The notes under the pieces are model-generated. The model was not told where the DNA came from and made no database searches. It worked only from the letters and a program-made list of their open reading frames with translations. Source: JACKHO01 sp041398745 (lineage in GTDB: Bacteria; Planctomycetota; Planctomycetia; Planctomycetales; Planctomycetaceae). From it: a DNA stretch of 34,662 nucleotides. Position 1 is the first letter of the stretch; the number at the start of each line of letters is the position of its first letter. The position numbers and the translations under genes were made by a program. This document shows positions 1 through 7,608 of the stretch, in pieces. The DNA lies in NCBI GenBank assembly GCA_041398745.1, contig JAWKUB010000019.1:1-34662 (forward strand). The letters are read 5' to 3'.

Positions 1-862
1 GATCCATGCCCGTAATTTGCGAAATCCTTTGAATCAGTTGATCGGACTGTTCTTCGAATCCAATGGAATGCGTTTGGCCAAAATCACTCTCCTCCATTGA
101 ACTTACGGTATTCGCCAGTTTTTCTATTGACCCTGGTGATCTTTCGGTGATCGATCTACAAAAGGTATTCACAATCTCTTCAATAATCTCGACTACTCCT
201 TCTACCCCTGAACTCCCAAGCGGTTCTTCTGGAGTAGCGTCCTCTGGCGGCGGTCCTAGCACTGTCGCTAACAGCATGCGGTCCATCTCGATCACGGGAA
301 CTCGTAGCCGCTTTCGCTTGGATGGATTTCGGAATCCATCCAAGCGAGATGGACCGCCGTGCTGTGTTGAATCGAGATCATCTTGAACTGCGAGTGTGTC
401 CGAGTTTCTATAGGTCACGTCGATACTCCGCTCCAACTGCATTTTGACGGTCTCGCCCGAGTCAAACTTCTCGTCAAATTGTTCGATCAAACTTGCGTCC
501 GACGTATCCTCGTCAAGCCCCAGAACCCCAATGGACCATTCACGGAACCATTGCCATATCAACGGGAGAGCCGCTGCGGCAGCAACACCGACTAGAGTGG
601 CAACGAGATTGTTGTCCGACAGTTTGAGCAGCGCCGCCATCTTTGACTGACCTGCCATTACTTCATCAATGGTCTCAGCATCTTCAACACGCAAACAAAA
701 CAGCTTGGCAAGCTCCGACTTGGCTACATGCAGGACATCTTTGCCCTTTTGGGGAAGCTGGCGACCATTGAGTTCGCCCGACTTCACCCTCTTTCTGATG
801 GTCGTTTCAGACGCCAAGAACAGTCTCGATGCTTCGGCAACAGTGAGCCACTCGTCAGCCAC
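1..862 (-). CDS. Excisionase-type HTH protein with one TM segment (partial)
   Basis: An open frame starts at a GTG at 862 on the minus strand and runs off the window edge (at least 287 codons). The start has a strong Shine-Dalgarno (GGAGGGGA) and overlaps the stop of the upstream gene by 8 nt, so the two are translationally coupled. Residues about 4-55 (EWLTVAEASRLF..TTIRKRVKSGEL) look like the helix-turn-helix of the MerR/excisionase family that reads short DNA sites. Residues about 86-105 form a hydrophobic TM segment (LVATLVGVAAAAALPLIW), followed by a long acidic region. A DNA-binding-like domain joined to a membrane anchor is unusual; the HTH fold may instead serve protein contact. The segment at 278-357 is a nested inverted repeat that appears inserted in frame. 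Function unknown. The reading frame is secure; the role is not. Confidence 0.7.
   Translation of the reverse strand, partial: MADEWLTVAEASRLFLASETTIRKRVKSGELNGRQLPQKGKDVLHVAKSELAKLFCLRVEDAETIDEVMAGQSKMAALLKLSDNNLVATLVGVAAAAALPLIWQWFREWSIGVLGLDEDTSDASLIEQFDEKFDSGETVKMQLERSIDVTYRNSDTLAVQDDLDSTQHGGPSRLDGFRNPSKRKRLRVPVIEMDRMLLATVLGPPPEDATPEEPLGSSGVEGVVEIIEEIVNTFCRSITERSPGSIEKLANTVSSMEESDFGQTHSIGFEEQSDQLIQRISQITGMD
278..357. repeat. Nested palindromic element inside a coding sequence
   Basis: An outer perfect 13-bp inverted repeat (GCGGTCCATCTCG at 278-290, CGAGATGGACCGC at 345-357) encloses an inner perfect 14-bp hairpin (CGCTTGGATGGATT at 315-328, AATCCATCCAAGCG at 333-346) with a TCGG loop. 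The whole element lies in frame inside the minus-strand HTH/TM gene and encodes a basic stretch (SRLDGFRNPSKRKRLR). Confidence 0.75.
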
Positions 863-1565
863 GGCTCCCCTCCTCTAAACGCAACTCAAACTGAATCTCA
901 TCTCCCACCCTCTGGGATGATACAGATTCCACTTTTCCATGATACACGAATTCAGTTTCATCTTGCGGACGCCAAAACAGGAACACGGAAAGTTCTAGTC
1001 GCTTCGAGTCAGCGAGTCTTTGATAGCGATGATCCCATTCAACTCGGAACCAAATGGTCTTGCCATTGTGCCGCCGAGAAGGAAAACGATCCTCGGTGAC
1101 AAACAACATGACCAGTTGCGCTCGTAGCGGAGCAAGAATGCCCTTTAGTAGAGCCGTGGACATTGACAGTCCCCAATACTTCGCCAGCGACCAACGATCA
1201 TAGCTATCGCCAACCGTGAGACGATCAACAGTGAAGTGATGCTTCACCTTACGATCCAAGCGTGGCAAGGCATACCGAACACGATATGAAGCGTCGTCCA
1301 TGCCGATTGGACCAGCCACTTTGATGTCACCGTTCTGCATGGCGACTTTCATTACCGAGCAGCAGATGGCAATGTCATACTTCTTGGTTCCTAGTCGATC
1401 TGCGAAGTAGTGCCGGAAGAATACGGAGGATGTGTATTCGAACAATTCGGCAGCAGAGACTTCCAAGAAAGGCATGGCCTCATCATCTGCACGGTGCAGC
1501 CGTTCCGTCAGCACTGACAGCAGTATCCGCCAATCGCTTTCGTACTTGCTCCAAGGCAGGGCCAT
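855..1565 (-). CDS. Conserved-looking protein of unknown function, 236 aa
   Basis: This is the middle gene of a three-gene minus-strand set. The ATG at 1565 is preceded by GAGGG at a usable distance, and the 3' end overlaps the next gene (GTG at 862) by 8 nt. I recognise no family. The protein is soluble-looking, rich in W, R and K, with no signal peptide or TM segment. It starts MALPWSKYESDWRILL and has an aromatic C-terminal third (WFRVEWDHRYQRL, VFLFWRPQDETEF) that looks beta-rich. Coupling to the ATPase upstream and the membrane HTH protein downstream suggests the three act together. A role in host or phage defence is only an inference from position. Confidence 0.65.
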   Translation of the reverse strand: MALPWSKYESDWRILLSVLTERLHRADDEAMPFLEVSAAELFEYTSSVFFRHYFADRLGTKKYDIAICCSVMKVAMQNGDIKVAGPIGMDDASYRVRYALPRLDRKVKHHFTVDRLTVGDSYDRWSLAKYWGLSMSTALLKGILAPLRAQLVMLFVTEDRFPSRRHNGKTIWFRVEWDHRYQRLADSKRLELSVFLFWRPQDETEFVYHGKVESVSSQRVGDEIQFELRLEEGSRG

Positions 1566-1663
1566 GAAAATCCCTCACAGGGGAGAAGGACGGACAACAA
1601 CCCTGCCCGTTCCAATTTTCGGTGCATTATTGGGGTGGGGGGGGTAGCTTTCTCAACAGTCGT

Positions 1664-2974
1664 TTACACGCCTCCAGCATCGTCGTCGTCGAAGTCGTCA
1701 TCGTCGAAGTCATCATCGTCGAAGTCATCATCGTCGAAGTCATTCTCAGCATGACCATAGCGTTCGCCTTGCCTCCTTTGCGAAAAAAGTATCGTCTGCT
1801 CTCTTGCGCTGAGGGCAGCCTCCCCTCCGTCTTCAAGCAATAATGCAACACGAAGTAGCTCGTCCGTGAGTCGGTAAAGCCCCCGTTCTTCAAAGATGTA
1901 CCCATTGTCAAGAAACCACTTCACCCCGTCGATCCCTGCAATGTGAATCAAATCGGTAGGCAGAATCGTCGATGGTGACTTCGTGCTTAGAGACTCCACC
2001 ATTCGCTGGTATGCCTCAAGCATTTGATTCATGTCCAATGCTTCGATCATCGAATTGTATTCTGGTCTTCGTGTGCGCATACAGATCTCTCGCAATGCAC
2101 CAACTAAGTCCGTTACATCAAGTAGGCCGTCTGGCACTGCATTCTCGTGACGCACCAGATAGGACCCCAACAACTGCACCAAAAAGGGGTGTCCACCCGA
2201 CAATCGGTAGATCACGTTGGACAGGCCGTCTGAATAGGTGATCTCGTTGTTGCCTTCAGCGTTTGCATTGTCGATGATTGACCCCAGTTTTTCCTCAACG
2301 AATGACCGAGTTGTGTCTACGTCCCATGGGGTTAATGCAATATGACACTGAAATGCTCTTCCGATCCCTGAATCGTACTGAATCATGCGACTCACGAACG
2401 GGTCGATGCCAGCAGCTATGAACCTGATGTTTGGTACTCCGTCATGTTCTAGCCTCTCTTTCAGCGTTCGCACCAATTCTGCAAGTGAGTTAGGGCACTT
2501 ATGTGACTCATCGAACATGCAAACGAGATAATCAAGATTGCCGCTGCTAGACAATTCCAGCAAGAGTTCAATCAATGCCGAAATGTGATCGTCACCCGAA
2601 AGCTCACTTGCTGTTTTTGTTTCTTTCCATGCAACCCCTTTTAGGTCAAATCCCCACTCGACAACCTTCTTCTCTGTGACGTGGCGAAAATGGTGGATTA
2701 GCTTCTTGGCAAGTTGCCATGGTTCATCTCCAGTTGAACACATCGCCAATGGGCAAGCGGATCGCAAGCCGGTGTTGAAACCTTCAAGCATCACTCGCAT
2801 TATCGACAGAAGTGATGATTTGCCGACTCCGACTGATCCCGAAATTGCAATTCCGCTTCTTTTGATGTTTGCTTGAAGATCCCCAAGCTCAGCATCACGA
2901 CCGTGGAATTCATCAATCTGACTTACGAGTCCACTTGTCCAGAATGAATCAATTAGCTTGAAGGAGTTATTCAT
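1664..2974 (-). CDS. P-loop ATPase (STAND/AAA-like) with acidic repeat tail
   Basis: The start chosen is the ATG at 2974 (MNNSFKLIDSFW), because the upstream in-frame extension overlaps the divergent terminase gene. The product is 436 aa. Walker A is GSVGVGKSS (residues 46-54) and Walker B is LVCMFDESHK (D155/E156). A following segment (IRFIAAGIDPF) resembles sensor-1 of AAA/STAND ATPases, and LSGGHPFLVQLLGSYLVRH resembles the helical or winged region of archaeal-ATPase-type proteins. The C-terminus carries four exact FDDDD repeats followed by AGGV. It heads the minus operon with the 236-aa and HTH/TM genes and diverges from the phage terminase with only 41 bp between starts. Candidate roles are a regulatory NTPase of a defence module or of a DNA-transaction system; the sequence does not decide. 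Confidence 0.8.
   Translation of the reverse strand: MNNSFKLIDSFWTSGLVSQIDEFHGRDAELGDLQANIKRSGIAISGSVGVGKSSLLSIMRVMLEGFNTGLRSACPLAMCSTGDEPWQLAKKLIHHFRHVTEKKVVEWGFDLKGVAWKETKTASELSGDDHISALIELLLELSSSGNLDYLVCMFDESHKCPNSLAELVRTLKERLEHDGVPNIRFIAAGIDPFVSRMIQYDSGIGRAFQCHIALTPWDVDTTRSFVEEKLGSIIDNANAEGNNEITYSDGLSNVIYRLSGGHPFLVQLLGSYLVRHENAVPDGLLDVTDLVGALREICMRTRRPEYNSMIEALDMNQMLEAYQRMVESLSTKSPSTILPTDLIHIAGIDGVKWFLDNGYIFEERGLYRLTDELLRVALLLEDGGEAALSAREQTILFSQRRQGERYGHAENDFDDDDFDDDDFDDDDFDDDDAGGV
1679..1738 (-). repeat. 15-bp tandem repeat coding FDDDD x4
   Basis: Four tandem 15-bp units (on the + strand, variants of GTCATCATCGTCGAA) encode four consecutive FDDDD blocks at the end of the ATPase. The two central units are identical, so the array probably expands by slippage. 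Confidence 0.85.
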
Positions 2975-3004
2975 ATCGCTACTGAATCCTATGTCAGAAC
3001 GGCC

Positions 3005-3011
3005 TACATAC
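3005..3011 (+). promoter_or_regulatory. TACATAC start-proximal motif (TerS)
   Basis: TACATAC ends exactly 4 nt before the ATG of the small terminase, in the 41-bp gap between divergent genes. No Shine-Dalgarno is visible. It is one of seven start-proximal copies of TANMTAC in the window and may act as a -10-like element of a late promoter. Confidence 0.4.
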
Positions 3012-3015
3012 CCAC

Positions 3016-3495
3016 ATGCCCAAAGGAAAACCACCACGACCGACCAGACTTCAAGTGGACCTGAGAGGCGATCCGTCCAAACGACGAGGAAACACAACCG
3101 AGCCTGATGCCCCCAAAGGCTGGCCCGAATGTCCCGCTCACGTCAAAGAAGACCCTATCGCCCATGAGGAATGGAACTCCGTCTGCTCGCAACTCGATTC
3201 AATGAACCTGCTCTCTACAACAGATGGCCGGGCCATTGAAATCTACTGTCTCACATATTCTCGGTTCCGAGCCGCCCAAGAACAAGTCAGGAAGTACGGA
3301 GATGTGCTTTTGCTGGGCCAGAACAAGTACCCAACCCTGAGTCCCTACTACACCGCCATGAACCGCTACCACGAAGATTGTCGGAAATGGTTAATTGAGT
3401 TTGGAATGTCGCCCAGCGCCAGAGCAAGAATGCGTTTGAAGGTGGAAGAGAAATCCTCGAATAAATGGTCGGGAATTTTGAACGTGGCGGGATAG
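3016..3495 (+). CDS. terS: Phage terminase small subunit, P27 family
   Basis: Small subunits of the packaging motor bind the pac/cos region and hand the DNA to the large subunit. The 159-aa protein has the P27-family layout: a basic N-terminus (LQVDLRGDPSKRRGNTTEPD) like the usual L-x-G-x-P-x-K-R start; then PKGWPECPAHVKEDPIAHEEWNS; a central helical block with YCLTYSRFRAAQEQVRKYG; and the end EFGMSPSARARMRL, which matches the family's EFGLTP-S-R-R signature. Length is typical. It opens the late region, but the large subunit lies 4.1 kb downstream rather than adjacent, because accessory genes intervene. A TANMTAC motif replaces an SD. Confidence 0.9.
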   Translation: MPKGKPPRPTRLQVDLRGDPSKRRGNTTEPDAPKGWPECPAHVKEDPIAHEEWNSVCSQLDSMNLLSTTDGRAIEIYCLTYSRFRAAQEQVRKYGDVLLLGQNKYPTLSPYYTAMNRYHEDCRKWLIEFGMSPSARARMRLKVEEKSSNKWSGILNVAG

Positions 3496-3499
3496 ATAC
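3493..3499 (+). promoter_or_regulatory. TAGATAC motif at end of terS
   Basis: A copy of the TANMTAC motif overlaps the terS stop codon (GGGATAGATACTC). No start codon follows at 3-4 nt. It may be a leftover promoter from an ancestral terS-terL junction before the accessory genes were inserted. Confidence 0.3.
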
Positions 3500-3535
3500 T
3501 CACGGAAAACCTCTTGATTTCCCTGTCAAGATTCG

Positions 3536-3568
3536 CCCCGACCTGTCAATTGGCAGGCCGGGGTTTTT
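3536..3568 (+). terminator. Rho-independent terminator built on the 16-bp palindrome
   Basis: CCCCG (3536-3540) pairs with CGGGG (3559-3563) around the palindrome CCTGTCAATTGGCAGG (3542-3557), giving a long near-perfect stem followed by TTTTTGTTT. It would end the terS transcript and insulate the accessory genes. Confidence 0.8.
3537..3557 (+). repeat. Palindrome copy 1, left of 21-bp direct repeat pair
   Basis: CCCGA followed by CCTGTCAATTGGCAGG. The same 21 bases recur in direct orientation at 6555-6575, so the pair brackets the DUF262 and DUF3883 genes. Confidence 0.85.
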
Positions 3569-3692
3569 GTTTGGCCCGTTAGTCTCTTCCAGAGATGCGT
3601 TTCACTCCGTATGTGGCTACATTGACGAAGCCGCAGCCAAGGGGCTTCTCTCGCTGCGCTCAATTCATGCCAGACATTCTTTAGCGAGTTCA

Positions 3693-5492
3693 ATGATGGG
3701 CGAGACACTGTTCAAAAAAGTCGATTACTCCATGTCGAAGCTCATGGATGACATTGAGATGGGCACGATTGGTCTACCAGACATCCAGCGTCCATTCGTG
3801 TGGAAGAATTCGAAGGTTCGAGACCTGTTTGATTCCATCTTTCGAGGCTACCCGGTCGGATATTTTCTCTTCTGGCAAAACGCCTTCGATGGTTCCCCCA
3901 AGCAGATTGGCACTGAGTCCAAACAAAAGATTCCTAATCTCTTGATCGTCGATGGGCAGCAGCGGCTTACATCTCTCTATGCCGTCGTGAAGGGCATACC
4001 AATCATTCGGGACAACTACCAAGAGGAAACCATCGAGATTGCGTTCCACCCACTCGACAGCACATTTGAAGTGGCGGACGCAGCTATCCGAAAGAATGTC
4101 GAGTACATCCCGAACATCTCGGTCCTGTGGTCAAAGAATGCGGACCTTTTCGAGATCGTCGGGAATTACATTGGAAGTCTGCGGAAGCATCGAGAAACAC
4201 ATGGAAAGACTCTTGAGCCAGATGAGGTGAAGCTAATCCAGAGCAGCATCCAAAACGTCTCAAGTCTATTGAGTTATCCGTTCACTGCTTTGGAATTGTC
4301 ATCCACAATCGATGAGGAACAAGTTGCTGAAGTCTTCGTTCGTATCAACAGCAAAGGCAAGGTTCTCAATCAATCAGACTTCATTCTCACGCTGATGTCA
4401 GTCTTTTGGGATGACGGGCGCACAAGTCTCGAAGACTTCTGCCGTGACTCCCGAACTCCTTCGAAAACCAAAGCGAGTCCATTCAACTACTTCATCGAAC
4501 CCGATCCGGCCCAACTACTACGAGTGAGCATTGGTTATGGATTCCGGCGAGCCAGACTGCAATACGGATACTCTCTTTTGAGAGGCAAGGATTTGGAGAC
4601 AGAAGAATACAGCGAAGAAAGACGTGAGGAGCAATTTGCCATTCTGAAGGAGGCTCAGGCTACTGTTCTGAATCTTCAGAATTGGCATGACTTCCTGAAG
4701 ACCTTCCAGATGGCTGGCTTCCGTAGCTCCAAAATGATTAGCTCGCAGACGGCGATCATTTACTGCTACACGTTTTACCTGATTGGCAAGAAGGTCTTCG
4801 GTGTGGATAGTTTCACGCTGTCCATGTTGTTGGCTAGATGGTTCTTCATGGTGTTGGTCACGGGACGTTACACCGGGTCAGCCGAGTCAGCAATGGAACG
4901 AGACCTTGCCGACATTCGTGACTTCACAACCGCAGAGCAGTTTGTCCACTGGATGGAAAAGGCGATCCAGACTGAGTTCACAGACGACTTCTGGAAGATC
5001 ACATTGCCGAATCGCATGGACACGTCATCGGCAACTAGCCCTTACCTTTTTGCCTACTACGCTTCCCTCAACTTGCTTGACGCCAAGGTACTGTTCTCAA
5101 ACAAGAAAGTTTCGGACCTGCTGGACCCAGCGCACAAGGCCAACAAGTCTGCTGTCGAGCGTCACCATCTATTTCCAAAGAAGCACCTTAAAAAGCTCGG
5201 TTTCACTCAGACTCGAAACACCAACCAGATAGCCAATTACGCTCTGGTGGAATGGGACGACAACATCGGAATCTCTGGAGATTCACCAGAAGTTTACTTC
5301 CCCAAGTATGCGAAGCGATTCACTGAATCTGAACTCTCGAAGATGACGCACTGGCACGCACTGCCAAACGGCTGGGAATCGATGGAATACAACGATTTTC
5401 TGGAGGCTCGCCGAAAGCTGATGGCTGGAATCATCCGTGAAGGGTTTGAAAGTATCTCAGAAGGTGCAAACTCCCAGAGTGCAAATCAATAA
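3693..5492 (+). CDS. DUF262/DUF1524 protein, GmrSD-like modification-dependent nuclease
   Basis: Proteins joining DUF262 (NTP-dependent, ParB/Srx-fold) to DUF1524 (HNH nuclease) include GmrSD, BrxU and SspE-like enzymes that cleave modified or unmodified phage DNA. Here the 599-aa protein has the DUF262 start IGLPDIQRPFVWKNSKVRDLFDSI, a loop with RGYPVGYFLFW, and the hallmark IVDGQQRLTSLY (DGQQR at 87-91). The DUF1524 HNH signature is near the C-terminus: VERHHLFPKKHL (H491/H492), followed by NQIANYALVEWDDN. Start: two adjacent ATGs (3693, 3696); the upstream open frame covers a terminator and is unlikely to be coding. It lies inside the terS-terL gap, between 21-bp direct repeats. By eye it is more AT-rich than the structural genes, consistent with separate acquisition. 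Family call firm; activity inferred. Confidence 0.85.
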   Translation: MMGETLFKKVDYSMSKLMDDIEMGTIGLPDIQRPFVWKNSKVRDLFDSIFRGYPVGYFLFWQNAFDGSPKQIGTESKQKIPNLLIVDGQQRLTSLYAVVKGIPIIRDNYQEETIEIAFHPLDSTFEVADAAIRKNVEYIPNISVLWSKNADLFEIVGNYIGSLRKHRETHGKTLEPDEVKLIQSSIQNVSSLLSYPFTALELSSTIDEEQVAEVFVRINSKGKVLNQSDFILTLMSVFWDDGRTSLEDFCRDSRTPSKTKASPFNYFIEPDPAQLLRVSIGYGFRRARLQYGYSLLRGKDLETEEYSEERREEQFAILKEAQATVLNLQNWHDFLKTFQMAGFRSSKMISSQTAIIYCYTFYLIGKKVFGVDSFTLSMLLARWFFMVLVTGRYTGSAESAMERDLADIRDFTTAEQFVHWMEKAIQTEFTDDFWKITLPNRMDTSSATSPYLFAYYASLNLLDAKVLFSNKKVSDLLDPAHKANKSAVERHHLFPKKHLKKLGFTQTRNTNQIANYALVEWDDNIGISGDSPEVYFPKYAKRFTESELSKMTHWHALPNGWESMEYNDFLEARRKLMAGIIREGFESISEGANSQSANQ

Positions 5493-5572
5493 TCCGTCTG
5501 CGTGTTTGGAGCAACGAGGCTGTCACACAACCGACCGAAATCTATTGTGGAATGCAGTACAACTTCACGGCC

Positions 5573-6442
5573 TCAGACGATCCCTCGATACAACACTGGA
5601 TCAAGCTGGCACCTCTGGCTCAATGCCCCGCTCAGAATGTACAGCCGAGGATTTCGACCAAAATCAAAGACCCGAAACAAATGAAATTGTTCGGGAACAT
5701 CTTCTGAACATCGAAGCTCATTGGCTGTAACGTAGAAGGGAAAGAACTTCCCAAGTGCGGTGGCCTTCACCTCAAGCAGCTTCTCCGAATCATTGGCCTC
5801 GTCGAATGACAAGATGTCGAAGCCAAGCCCGTCACCAATGTCTCGTGAAGCCCACAAGACCTTCTGGGCCAGATCATCTCTTCCAGCCAGATTGAGCCGG
5901 TAACGCTCAAGGTCAAATACGAATTGCTCAGCCAACGCTCCCAGCTTTCTGTTTCGGGCGTCACGCTCTGCAAAGTCAATCTTGCGAGTCTTGCGTGACA
6001 GCCATGGCTTTTCAGTCGGCTTTGGTGGCGTGATCGTTTCGGGTGGATCGACGATTACATTGGACAAGTTCGGTTTGACCACCTTCTGCGGTTCGCTGGG
6101 GTTCATTGTGGGTGCAGCAGCGATCTTCTGAAGCAGGCCCGGATTTTGGTCGAGGTAGGCATCGATCTCTTGTGCCAGCAAGCTCTGGTAATTGCCTCGG
6201 GGCTTGTATCCGTCAATATACGGCAAGCCTTGCTCGACCAGTACGGCGCTGATGTTCTGGTGCTTGAACTCAATGGAACCTTTGGAGCGTCCCGAGAGTT
6301 GAGGAGCAAGAGCTTTGCGGTGGTCCGACTTCTTGTACTGCCGGTCGAGTGCCTCCGCTTCGAGCATGTCGAAGTAATCAGCGACGATGAGCCGAACTTC
6401 GTTCTTCGACCACTCTCTGCTGGACTGCGACTCATCCGCCAT
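5573..6442 (-). CDS. DUF3883 nuclease-like protein
   Basis: The 289-aa protein has two parts. Residues about 10-100 (WSKNEVRLIVADYFDMLEAE, GRSKGSIEFKHQNISAVL, GLPYIDGYKPRGNYQSLL) form an N-terminal domain found in many restriction-endonuclease-like proteins. Residues about 160-285 are DUF3883, a PD-(D/E)XK-related domain: DGLGFDILSFD with D209, then LLEVKATALGKFFPFYVTANEL with E224 and K226 as the probable catalytic set. Many relatives sit in or near restriction systems. The gene is convergent with the DUF262 gene, 80 bp away, and both lie between the same 21-bp repeats, so they may form one defence cassette. SD-like GAGAAG precedes the ATG at 6442. DNA cleavage is inferred, not shown. Confidence 0.75.
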   Translation of the reverse strand: MADESQSSREWSKNEVRLIVADYFDMLEAEALDRQYKKSDHRKALAPQLSGRSKGSIEFKHQNISAVLVEQGLPYIDGYKPRGNYQSLLAQEIDAYLDQNPGLLQKIAAAPTMNPSEPQKVVKPNLSNVIVDPPETITPPKPTEKPWLSRKTRKIDFAERDARNRKLGALAEQFVFDLERYRLNLAGRDDLAQKVLWASRDIGDGLGFDILSFDEANDSEKLLEVKATALGKFFPFYVTANELRCSEDVPEQFHLFRVFDFGRNPRLYILSGALSQRCQLDPVLYRGIV

Positions 6443-6554
6443 TGATCTTCTCGAAAAACCCTGAAGCTTTCAGGCAAAACTCTAGCACATTCAGGATTCA
6501 ATAGTCTCGTCGCCAATTCATTCCATTTCTGGCTTGGAGCCACGGTCAGTGGTT

Positions 6555-6575
6555 CCCGACCTGTCAATTGGCAGG
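6555..6575 (+). repeat. Palindrome copy 2, right of 21-bp direct repeat pair
   Basis: CCCGA plus CCTGTCAATTGGCAGG, identical over 21 bases and in the same orientation as 3537-3557. Here no T-tract follows. It lies between two minus-strand genes (6586-7143 and 5573-6442). Confidence 0.85.
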
Positions 6576-6585
6576 TGAGTTTCGT

Positions 6586-7143
6586 CTACAGGCGAGCCTC
6601 AATGGGAGGCTGCTCGACAGGTTCACCATCACTTGGTTCAACCGGCTTTGTAATCTGCTCTGGCACATCCGGCCCACGGACTTTTCTCTCGGGCAGTTGC
6701 GCAAAAGTAGCAATCAAGAATCCGATTCCGACAATTCCAGTCACAAACCACTGCGTGAGTTGCCCCCTGTCACGAATCCAATCATGAATTGCCGTCAATG
6801 TTGAACTGGTGCCACGGTTCTTTTGCCACAGCTTTCGTGTTCGCTGTCCCGGTAGTACAGCTTCAACTACGGGACAAAACTCAGTATCGCACTCGATAGT
6901 CCAATCGCCTCGCAACGTCCATCTGTCACGGTATCCAGCGAGGACTTCCTTACCAAGCTGTGCCTTGATGGAATGAGCCATTTGTGGAGTAAGTGAGACT
7001 GAGATTTGCGTAGGCTCCAGTTCCGAGAGTCCCAACTCAATTAACGCTCTCAGACACGTTTCACTAACAGAGTGATTCTGGCCATCTACAACGATGACGT
7101 GTTTGCCATTGGAGAACTCTCCAGTGAATCGCATCGATCTCAT
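6586..7143 (-). CDS. Unknown protein with a C-terminal TM segment
   Basis: The ATG at 7143 has a good Shine-Dalgarno (GGAG, 5-nt spacing); an ATG at 7167 is possible but lacks one. The product is 185 aa. The N-terminal part (MRSMRFTGEFSNGKHVIVVD) looks soluble and mixed alpha/beta. Near the C-terminus lies one TM segment (WFVTGIVGIGFLIATFAQLP), followed by a short Pro/Glu-rich tail. It reads leftwards toward the DUF3883 gene, 143 bp away with a palindrome copy between. No family recognised. Its place in the terS-terL gap and its membrane anchor suggest accessory cargo, possibly a membrane effector or sensor. Confidence 0.6.
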   Translation of the reverse strand: MRSMRFTGEFSNGKHVIVVDGQNHSVSETCLRALIELGLSELEPTQISVSLTPQMAHSIKAQLGKEVLAGYRDRWTLRGDWTIECDTEFCPVVEAVLPGQRTRKLWQKNRGTSSTLTAIHDWIRDRGQLTQWFVTGIVGIGFLIATFAQLPERKVRGPDVPEQITKPVEPSDGEPVEQPPIEARL

Positions 7144-7386
7144 CTCAACTCCAAATCTCAGAGTCATGGAGCATGAAGTCTTTCAAGACATTGTTTAACC
7201 AATTCACGCTCGGTGGTGACTAAGGAGACAATTTCCACTCAGCGGCAAGATTTTCAAGCGACGATCACCGTCTTTACCAGTCCTGTTTGCGTAACTGAAG
7301 TTTCTCAATGTGTTTGCGACTGGAAAGCAATCTCGTTCTACGGACGCTCTGCGAAATGCTGATGTGAACCTACCTTTGCCAAAATT

Positions 7387-7408
7387 CTTATCAAGAATCG
7401 TTGATAAG
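7387..7408. promoter_or_regulatory. Inverted repeat, possible operator
   Basis: CTTATCAA, six bases, TTGATAAG: a perfect 8-bp dyad in the non-coding region upstream of terL. It lacks a T-tract, so an operator is likelier than a terminator. The binding protein is unknown. Confidence 0.35.
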
Positions 7409-7598
7409 ATGATTCAGCAAAGTTTGGTTGAATCGGAAGCCATCTGAGCAACTTGGAGCATCAAATTCTTGAGCAACTTCGATAACGGTATTGCTTCATT
7501 TTGGTGTAGACAAAGTGTCACGCCAGATTCAAAAGAATGACGTTAAGATGTCCTGCAAACTGCGAAACAAAATCTGGCCCTTTGAATTCCAGAAACAC

Positions 7599-7605
7599 TA
7601 CCTAC
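7599..7605 (+). promoter_or_regulatory. TACCTAC start-proximal motif (TerL)
   Basis: TACCTAC ends 3 nt before the GTG at 7609, which is the first possible codon because TGA precedes it. There is no SD. The match to the copy before the ParB-like gene (also TACCTAC) supports this unusual start. Confidence 0.35.
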
Positions 7606-7608
7606 TGA

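Larger units (their letters stand above)
7144..7608. other. 465-bp intergenic region before terL
   Basis: No long coding frame is convincing. It contains the divergent start of the minus gene at 7143, an 8-bp inverted repeat (7387-7408), and a TACCTAC motif (7599-7605) just before the terL GTG. A 23-codon frame from ATG 7537 ends in TGA at 7606-7608, directly abutting the terL GTG, and could be a leader peptide; it lacks an SD, so I do not call it. Confidence 0.4.

Noticed and set aside
1627..1911. A 94-aa minus frame with MMTST repeats
   Set aside because: It is the out-of-frame reading of the FDDDD repeat of the ATPase gene.
3465..3692. N-terminal extension of the DUF262 gene
   Set aside because: It would overlap terS and be translated through a strong terminator; the DUF262 domain starts after ATG 3693.
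7537..7608. A 23-codon frame ending in TGA directly before the terL GTG
   Set aside because: Tempting as a leader peptide, but no SD and no other support; kept only as a note on the intergenic region.
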